64,000 nucleotides of DNA. It comes from Bactericera cockerelli (Eukaryota > Arthropoda > Insecta > Hemiptera > Triozidae). Numbering within the stretch: the stretch's first letter is position 1; the number at the start of each line of letters is the position of its first letter. Shown here piece after piece: positions 57,452-64,000 of the stretch. The notes under the pieces were generated by a model that was not told the DNA's origin, did no database searches, and worked only from the letters and a program-made list of their open reading frames with translations. The stretch covers positions 27,745,755 to 27,809,754 of the forward strand of contig CM044958.1 of the NCBI GenBank assembly GCA_024516035.1, given 5' to 3'. A program made the position numbers and the translations under genes.

Positions 57452-57845
57452 CACTTCCAAGTATGGACACAATACTTCCTCGTGAATATTTCACATCGTA
57501 AACACTTGGCGATAAAAAATCAAGTCAATTTTTTTTCGAACATTACATGAAAAACACGTGACATACAAGCGCCAAGTGAAAAGTTACACATAGGTCACAG
57601 GCAAGGTCTTTATATTCAAGATCCGCTGCCGCTGGTTCAAAGTTGATAAATTTAAATTGAGAACATTTGCAACACGTTGCCTACATAAATATGTGTACAA
57701 AATTTTCTTAAAATCCGCGCAGCAGTTTTTGAGATATTCGTCAAGAAATGAAAATATGCAATGAATGGACTGACGGACAGAAAAACAAAGTTCCTCAGGA
57801 GGTTACATATCAACATATCCACGATTTCTAATATTCTCGGAAGTA
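57452..57845 (+). repeat. Dispersed repeat, copy 1 (partner 61078-61430)
   Basis: Starts AGTATGGACACAATACTTCC, continues with TGTGTACAAAATTTTCTTAA, AAATCCGCGCAGCAGTTTTT, GGACTGACGGACAG and CTCAGGAGGTTAC, and ends GATTTCTAATATTCTCGGAAG. Same block order as 61078-61430. Confidence 0.7.
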
Positions 57846-58301
57846 AAAATGCAGAAATGCCGTTATCTTCAGTTGGGAAGTTTTTGAAGGGAACCTTTCA
57901 CTCCTATCATATGTTATTCTGTGCTGCATATCAATATTGTGTGACGATGTTCTATACTTCTATATACTCTATCTAATAGCAACCGCAAAACTTTTTCTTA
58001 AAAAAGTCGAGTTTCCAAAAAGTTTCCGTGTTCATAAAAATGATACAAATTTACCAGTTTTTTCCTCATTATATTGTGTATCTAATAAAAAAATTTTTTC
58101 TTCGTTTTTATTCAATGTTCTACCGATCGATACGGTTGAAAATAAAAATGCTGACTCTTTGTATAAGCTGTGATTGTGAGTATTGTGACACATTTTAAGT
58201 ATACATACTTTTACTACATATTTTGATTTATTGGAATTTTAAAATACAAAAAAAATATTATTATTTGAAGTGAATAAAAGATATCTTTCTGGAATTGCAC
58301 A
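57846..58301. other. Unannotated spacer
   Basis: AT-rich; short frames only. Confidence 0.4.
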
Positions 58302-58365
58302 GATACAATCATGCGCGGATATAGCCCTCTTGTACTGGGGGGGCACAATCGCACAATATACCTAA

Positions 58366-58436
58366 CTAGCAAGCCGCTTCGCAAGCCTATCGCACGCACA
58401 CACATACACACACACCCACACCCACCGACACACACA

Positions 58437-58468
<32 letters not shown>

Positions 58469-58985
58469 AATGTCAATATTTTTCGTATCACCCATCCATT
58501 TCTTGTCCTTACTGGAGCTCAAGAATGGCTCATCAGAATTTCGCGATCAATATGTTAAATGAAGACTCCAACCCTTGCAAAAACATTCTCGCTTTGAGTT
58601 GATAGGTCGTCAGGACAAATTTCGAGAAAATTGTCATTCAGGTAAAAAAAAACGTAATTACTTTTTGTTTACCCATCCTTACTCAACATAGCTCAAAAAC
58701 GGCTCATCAGAATTTCGTGATTTATCTCAAATGAAAACTTGAACTTTTGCTTAAAACTTTCTCTTTTTGAGTTGATACGCCGCCGCCGTGGTGCCGTCAC
58801 GATAAATTTTGAGAAAAAAAATTCATTTTGGTCGAAAAATGTGATTTTTTTGTGTCACCCACCCATTTTTTGTCCTTACCCCGTGTAGCTGAACCCTAGA
58901 GATTAGAGATGTATACCCTGATCCAAATGGACCTATAGGTAAAATTTCAGGTTTCTCGGACAATCTGTGTGGATTTGACAACATT
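58366..58985 (-). mobile_element. Truncated Helitron copy
   Basis: The minus-strand 3' end is GCGAAGCGGCTTGCTAG before T; the CA-rich tract 58391-58469 and two GAGC..AAGAATGGCTCATCAG modules follow, as in 4137-5070. The TC-TATATA 5' end is missing, replaced by the tandem array. Confidence 0.65.
58391..58469 (+). repeat. (CA)n microsatellite
   Basis: CA repeats with CCCACAC and CCGACAC interruptions, ending in pure CA; part of the Helitron copy. Confidence 0.9.
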
Positions 58986-58989
58986 ATTA

Positions 58990-59435
58990 TTTAGTTATTT
59001 CTTATTGGTCGTAGAATTGGGAATTATTTTGGGTCCCTTGCCCTCCTAGCTTATTGATATCTTTTTTTTTTACGGGATTAGTCTTAGAATTGGGAATTAT
59101 TTTGGGTCCCGTGCCCCCCCTAACTTATTGAGATCTTTTTTTTACGGGATTAGTTTTAGAATTGGGAATTATTTTGGGTCACGTGCCCCCTAACTTATTG
59201 AGATCTTCTTTTTAACGGGATTAGTTTTAGAATTGGGAATTATTTTGGGTCAATTTTGGGTCACGTGCCCGTAACTTATTGAGATCTTCTTTTTAACGGG
59301 ATTAGTTTTAGAATACGGAATTATTTTGGGTCCCGTGCCCCCCTAACTTATTGAGATCTTTTTTTACGGGATTAGTCCTAGAATTGGGAATTATTTTGGA
59401 ACCCGTGCCCCCCTAACTCATTTTTTATACGGGGT
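58990..59435 (+). repeat. ~72-bp tandem array, six units
   Basis: GAATTGGGAATTATTTTGGG-type starts at 59014, 59087, 59159, 59230, 59310 and 59380; spacing 73, 72, 71, 80 and 70. Each unit also has CGTGCCCCC, TAACTTATTGAGATCTT and ACGGGATTAG. The 80-bp unit has a duplicated TTTTGGGTCA. Confidence 0.9.
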
Positions 59436-59530
59436 TAGGTATAATGAAATTTGAGAAACACCGCTTACCGAAAAAATCTGGGGGGGCACGTGCCCCCCGT
59501 GCCCCCCCTATATCCGCGCATGGATACAAT

Positions 59531-60542
59531 ACTAAAACATTAAATCAAAGTCTAAAGTACTCATCAGTGAGGGGACTAAAAAGTTTGCTTCAAGAGCTCA
59601 TAGTAACATTACTTTGTATTACTAACCCAGCAAGGTTACTTATACTATTCCCTCAACATAGCTTAGCATGTGTGCAAGAAGTAGGCCACGTGAAGTGAAG
59701 GTTTCAAAAGTTGCCGGTGGTAGGGGTGCTCTGGATTCACATTTTCCTGAGTACAGGCAGCTAGAGGGAAATGCACCCTCGCTTAAATTCGTATGATTTT
59801 CCTTGCCTGCCTGCTTTCACTTAGCAATTGGGGAACTTTTCAGACTTTTTCACAGGGGTTTTGTTCAGTATTGTTCAATCTGTGTTTGGAGAAAGAACTA
59901 ACGTTACTCAGTGATAAACGTACAAAATAAATAATTAATATTAGTTCATTTTTATTATTATAATATTACAGTATCTTTCAATGTGTGCAATCTAGTGTTC
60001 AGAATCAATACCTTTACTTTTCACATAATTCCTCCTTGTGCCTGGCTACCTGCGAAGGAAGTACCTCTGCGGACTGCCAAAAACATCCTCAGTATGTATA
60101 CCTACTTTGTAAGTGTCTAAAGTGATTCTTTGTTTTCACTAATACATAGTTTGTCTCTTTGTAAATGTGAAATAACCAGTTTAAAAAAAAAGATAAAATA
60201 TACAAGTACCCACAAAATATACATAGGTTGTGCTTTATTCAGCCTGTCAGCTCGTGACGAGGGACAAAAGGAGAATTGATACGAGCAAATTGTATTGCAT
60301 TGTGATGCCTGAATGAGAAGTCTATGGTTACATTGTCCACTAATATATACCAGCTTCAAGTGTTTGAGTGGACAGAGAAACTTTGAAATCTACATTTATA
60401 CAGATAGCTCAAGCTATACCTACACACTCGTAGTATAATAATAGTAATACGGTGAAACATTACATTTTCAATTTGTTCAATGCATTGCAGTGTCAATAAA
60501 ATAAATAAATGTTTTATGTGTGTTATTATATCATAATTTTAG
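59531..60542. other. Unannotated spacer
   Basis: No gene, repeat pair or RNA recognised. Confidence 0.4.
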
Positions 60543-60770
60543 TGGGTAGCCCAGATTTACACGACTTTTTTCTTATCCTTTAACGTTCTAATATCTTATT
60601 TTGCCCCATATATCCGCCACTGGCCGCAGCTCATATCTAGGCAGCTACTCATTTTTCCTCACGAGGTATATGTGGATTCCGTTAAATCATAATTCAGAGA
60701 CCAAAAATTCTGACTCACCTGGGATTCGAACCCAGGTCACCACTTGGTCACGGTTCACATTATTGTGTCA
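60543..60770 (-). mobile_element. SINE family A copy (diverged)
   Basis: The plus strand reads AGTGGGTAGCCCAG, CGCCACTGGCCGCAG, CTACTCATTTTTCCTCACGA, GGTATATGTGG and GGGATTCGAACCCAGGTCAC (B-box complement). The 5' end of the head is degraded. Confidence 0.7.
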
Positions 60771-61077
60771 CCTGTGTAATTAATTTCTGTAGCTTGATTC
60801 TTATTGGCCAGATCTTCTGCTGGCATTACATGTATTTATGACTCGAATTTTTAGTACCTATCTTCTTTGTAAGCACAGGTATATTGGATCTGCAGATCTG
60901 GAGGAGGGGTGAAGTACGGACGTATTTTATTTACATTTTTACTGTCAAACAATAAAAAGTAAAATTACAAAGTTTGTTCATTTTAATAGCGGCACTGTGG
61001 CCGGGGTGGGAGGCGCGGGGAAATGAAGGAGGAAAATACGAGTGGATATATTTTGAAAGTCCATTAAAAGAACATTG
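60771..61077. other. Unannotated spacer
   Basis: Contains one GC-rich patch (GGCCGGGGTGGGAGGCGCGG, about 61001-61020); otherwise nothing. Confidence 0.4.
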
Positions 61078-61430
61078 ACAAGTATGGACACAATACTTCC
61101 TCATGATTGGTTCACATTGTACATGTACACACGTGGCAAAATCACTTGTATCTCCAAAACAGCTTAACCGATTTTCTTTAAATTCGTTTTATATGGTAGA
61201 ATACCAGTTTCTTCTAGATTCTACAAAAATTCTCCTATATGTGTACAAATTTCGTCAAAATCCGTGCAGAAGTTTCTAAGATTTGCGCGTAGCAAGACAT
61301 GTTTTTAACCGACAGGCAGGCACAAAACCAAGGTTGCTCAGGAGGTTATGAAACGTCCAGAAATATGTATGAAATACGAACACCATACTTCCGATTTCTA
61401 ATATTAGAAATTTATCGGAAGTAACAAACG
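61078..61430 (+). repeat. Dispersed repeat, copy 2 (partner 57452-57845)
   Basis: AGTATGGACACAATACTTCC start, CTTAACCGATTTTCTTTAAA, AAATCCGTGCAGAAGTTTCT, GCTCAGGAGGTTATG and the end TTCTAATATTAGAA...CGGAAGTA. Fragments also at 122-170 and 27268-27436 (both minus). ORF-less. Confidence 0.7.
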
Positions 61431-62642
61431 TACCAATAAATTCCGTGCGGGTTTCGTATGTGAGCTATTCAGATAGCAGGGAGAACACTCGTGAGGGAAA
61501 TTCTCGAGGTAGGGCCGGAACATTTTACACTAGCTATAATAAAGAAGGGTATAACTTACCTCTGGTTTTTAGAAAAGTAAGGTCATGTGTGAGATTTCGT
61601 AGACCCGGACCATTTATCTTGTGATTATTTCCTTTTATGACAAGGCATGGCTTTCACTTTAGTTATTCTTATTACATCACAATAAATTCATGAAAAAATA
61701 AAAGACTTAAGTGAGAAATATGCTTTGCCGTAAGATAAATATTAAGTGCCGAATTGTAAAAGAGAATTACAAGGAATATAACCTGAGGGTCTGGGTTTTT
61801 ATTTGTCTATGAATAAATTTGAAATTTTATTTGTCTACAGAATGTCTACAGAAATTTGCGCTGCTTTGATTTGAGAATTTGTAGAAATGCTCTAAAAAAG
61901 TTGTGGAAAATAGTTACTTATACCTTTTTATTATGAAAGCCACAGTGATCGTCAAATACGCCACTGAGATGTAAAAGTGGGAACCCCATCCACCATTGGA
62001 TTGCGCCGACTGTCCTTAATAGCAACACTGATAATACCGGCTTAATTGAAAATGAAACTTGGAGAGCACTTGACGTAAAACGTTTCTTCTAAATGGAAAG
62101 CAAAAGATATAAAAGCTATCTCCAAATTGATTCAGGAATTAGAAGAAAAAAGTTAACTCAATAATAATTGTACAGAATAATGATAAAAGGATTTATTTTA
62201 AAAGAGTAATGGAAAATATTTCAGTAATAATTATCACCGGAGATATGATCAGTAAACGTTTACAGGGAAAATGAAATTTAAAGAGAGGGTTGAACGAGGG
62301 GCCGTTGCTAGCGCAGCTATCAGGAAAGTCCTAATCCTTGAAGCTTAGTGGGTTTATGTAATAAAAATAAATGTAAGTTGCCTGACCTGAAATGTGAAAC
62401 CAAAATTTACCTACTTCAAATATATAATCAAACATGCATATGTACATTAATGTAAGAGTGTGGAGGTTCAAGCTATGTTGTAGGAAGATGATGAAACTTT
62501 GCAATTTCTGGCTCTCTTTTTCTATGTATGTATGTGGGGTGAAGCACATTATGAAGCTGTTCCTAATACTATCTATCATATTAGACATATTTTTTTTAAT
62601 TTAAATTGTATTTGAGAATACACTTTTATTCATAGACACATC
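61431..62642. other. Unannotated spacer
   Basis: No gene. GACAAGGCATGGCTTTCAC at 61639 resembles one unit core of the 45-bp minisatellite. Confidence 0.4.
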
Positions 62643-62844
62643 TTTTTTTTTTAATTCTTACGTTAACGTCGCTTTCAACTGCATGGTCATATCATGACGG
62701 GGGTGTTACCCTTTATTCGAAGGAAACTCACAAACCTAGCTAGAGCCCAAATGCCAGCATCACGAATTCTTCACCTCTCTTGACGTTGCTTAACTTCGGT
62801 GATCCTACGAGAACCTGTGCATTTAACGCGCCATCGACGCTGGC
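62643..62844 (-). mobile_element. 5S-headed SINE, shortened
   Basis: Poly-T tail at the left, GTTAACGTCGCTTTCAACTG and GGTCATATCATGACGGGG, then an abbreviated body and the 5S-like head complement: GACGTTGCTTAACTTCGGTG, TCCTACGAGAACC, CGCCATCGACGCTGGC. About 60 bp of the body are missing. No clear duplication. Confidence 0.75.
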
Positions 62845-63314
62845 TGCATAGCTGCATCGTTACTTCTCACTTCTTTTGCTATCTTCTTACTCTTTTAGTA
62901 TTTTCTAAAAAAATATCGAAGCTAAATATTTGTTAGTTTTGTTTTTTTCTCGTTCTTTAATACAATCTGATATTTATTGTCTACCGTTAACTTTTCGATT
63001 TTCCTGAAAACGAGAAATTGTGTGATTGTTTCGTATCTACCTACGTTTCTTCCCGAAACTTTTGTCTCCCGTTAATGCTTTTCCAAGATACTTACACTTG
63101 GAGTTGTTTCTTCTTAAGAAACTATTCGGAAACTTTCTCATTTTCTAATCTATAAATTTTTGAGAACGAAAAAAAAACTGAGATGTCTTTTTTACTTTTT
63201 CAATGAAATAAATCCATTTTACAATGTACATTAAAGAACTCAACTAAAAAAAGAAAGACAAAATACAGGTCATTATCAATATTATCGTTAATACGGGGCT
63301 CGAGTTAAAAACAA
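62845..63314. other. Unannotated spacer
   Basis: AT-rich; nothing recognised. Confidence 0.4.
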
Positions 63315-63936
63315 GTGTGATAGTTCCTGCATTTGTCATGTACACTGGTGTTGGTGCAGGAGAGTAGAGTGTGATAGTTCCTGCTTATGTCATGAACATT
63401 GGTGTTGATGCTGGATAGTAGAGTGTGATGCTTCCTGCTTATTACACTGGTGTTGGTGCTGGATTGTAGAGTGTGATGGTTCCTGCTTATGTCATGTACA
63501 CTGGTGTTGGTGCTGGATAGTAGAGTGTGATGATTCCTGCTTATGTTATGTACACTGGTGTTGGTGCTGGATAGTAGAGTGTGATGATTCCTGCTTATGT
63601 TATGTACACTGGTGTTGGTGCTGGATAGTAGGGTGTGATGATTCCTGCTTATGTTATGTACACTGGTGTTGGTGCTGGAGAGTAGAGTGTGATGGTTCCT
63701 GCTTATGTCATGTACACTGGTGTTGGTGCAGGTCAGTAGAGTGTGATGGTTCCTGCTTATGTCATGTACACTGGTGTTGGTGCTGGATAGTAGAGTGTGA
63801 TGGTTCCTGCTTATGTCATGTACACTGGTGTTGGTGCTGGATAGTAGAGTGTGATGGTTCCTGCTTATGTCATGTACATATGTGTTGGTGCTGGATAGTA
63901 GAGTGTGATAATTCTTGTTTGTGCTAATGTACTGAT
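63315..63936 (+). repeat. 54-bp minisatellite, eleven units
   Basis: GTGTGAT starts at 63315, 63369, 63423, 63471, then every 54 bp to 63903. The third unit is 6 bp short. Units differ at few positions (GTTCC/ATTCC/CTTCC; GTCATG/GTTATG). The last partial unit fades into unique sequence. Confidence 0.95.
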
Positions 63937-64000
63937 GCTCCTATGCCTCCGACGTATTATGCACAGTCTAAGACCTGGGAGGGAGAGAAGGGAGGAGAGT

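Larger units (their letters stand above)
58310..59522. mobile_element. hAT-type element with nested Helitron fragment and tandem array
   Basis: Exact 8-bp target duplication GATACAAT (58302-58309 and 59523-59530) and perfect 15-bp inverted ends CATGCGCGGATATAG. CA...TG ends with GCGGAT resemble hAT termini. Inside: short GGGGGGGCAC/GTGCCCCCC blocks near both ends, a truncated Helitron (58366-58985) and a ~72-bp tandem array (58990-59435). No transposase. Confidence 0.9.

Overview
This window looks like animal, probably arthropod (insect-like), nuclear DNA. It is AT-rich and gene-poor. The only recognisable proteins come from a mag/gypsy-type LTR retrotransposon and a jockey-like non-LTR element, and the rest is dense in SINEs, MITEs, Helitron-like sequence, microsatellites and minisatellites. 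I see no prokaryotic features (operons, Shine-Dalgarno sites) and no convincing host exon. The species cannot be named from the sequence.

Layout. 0-7 kb: a short perfect hairpin beside a tRNA-like SINE, a 420-bp foldback element, a non-autonomous Helitron (4137-5070), a hAT-type MITE carrying a 45-bp minisatellite (5498-6153) and tRNA-headed SINEs. 7-11.7 kb: background with two CT/GA microsatellites. 11.75-16.23 kb: an LTR retrotransposon on the minus strand with apparently identical 174-bp LTRs, a 5-bp target duplication, a tRNA-Leu-like primer site, gag and pol. It is followed at once by a well-bounded SINE (16301-16596). 20-31.5 kb: SINEs and two large non-autonomous elements with about 390- and 450-bp terminal inverted repeats (24023-25722 and 28962-31494). 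36.28-39.08 kb and 54.04-56.85 kb: two inverted copies, about 2.8 kb each, of one unknown composite repeat that ends in a 243-bp-arm foldback. The right copy carries a 5S-rRNA-headed SINE that the left copy lacks, so the left copy is the natural empty site. 41-43 kb: divergent direct repeats and two palindromic MITEs. 48.84-49.81 kb: a second, inverted copy of the minisatellite MITE with a SINE nested in it. 51.18-52.76 kb: reverse transcriptase of a 5'-truncated LINE. 58.3-59.5 kb: a hAT-type element (8-bp target duplication) holding a truncated Helitron and a tandem array. 63.3-63.9 kb: a 54-bp minisatellite.

Most interesting: (1) two SINE types share one body but carry different heads (5S-rRNA-like or tRNA-like); (2) one 45-bp minisatellite motif containing CCTAACCCTA occurs inside two unrelated element families; (3) the inverted 2.8-kb composite element with its foldback terminus; (4) an LTR element that looks very recent, with identical LTRs, but whose protease is split by a stop codon and a phase change. 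Several nested insertions give a readable order of events. I found no convincing new defence, toxin or enzymatic system.
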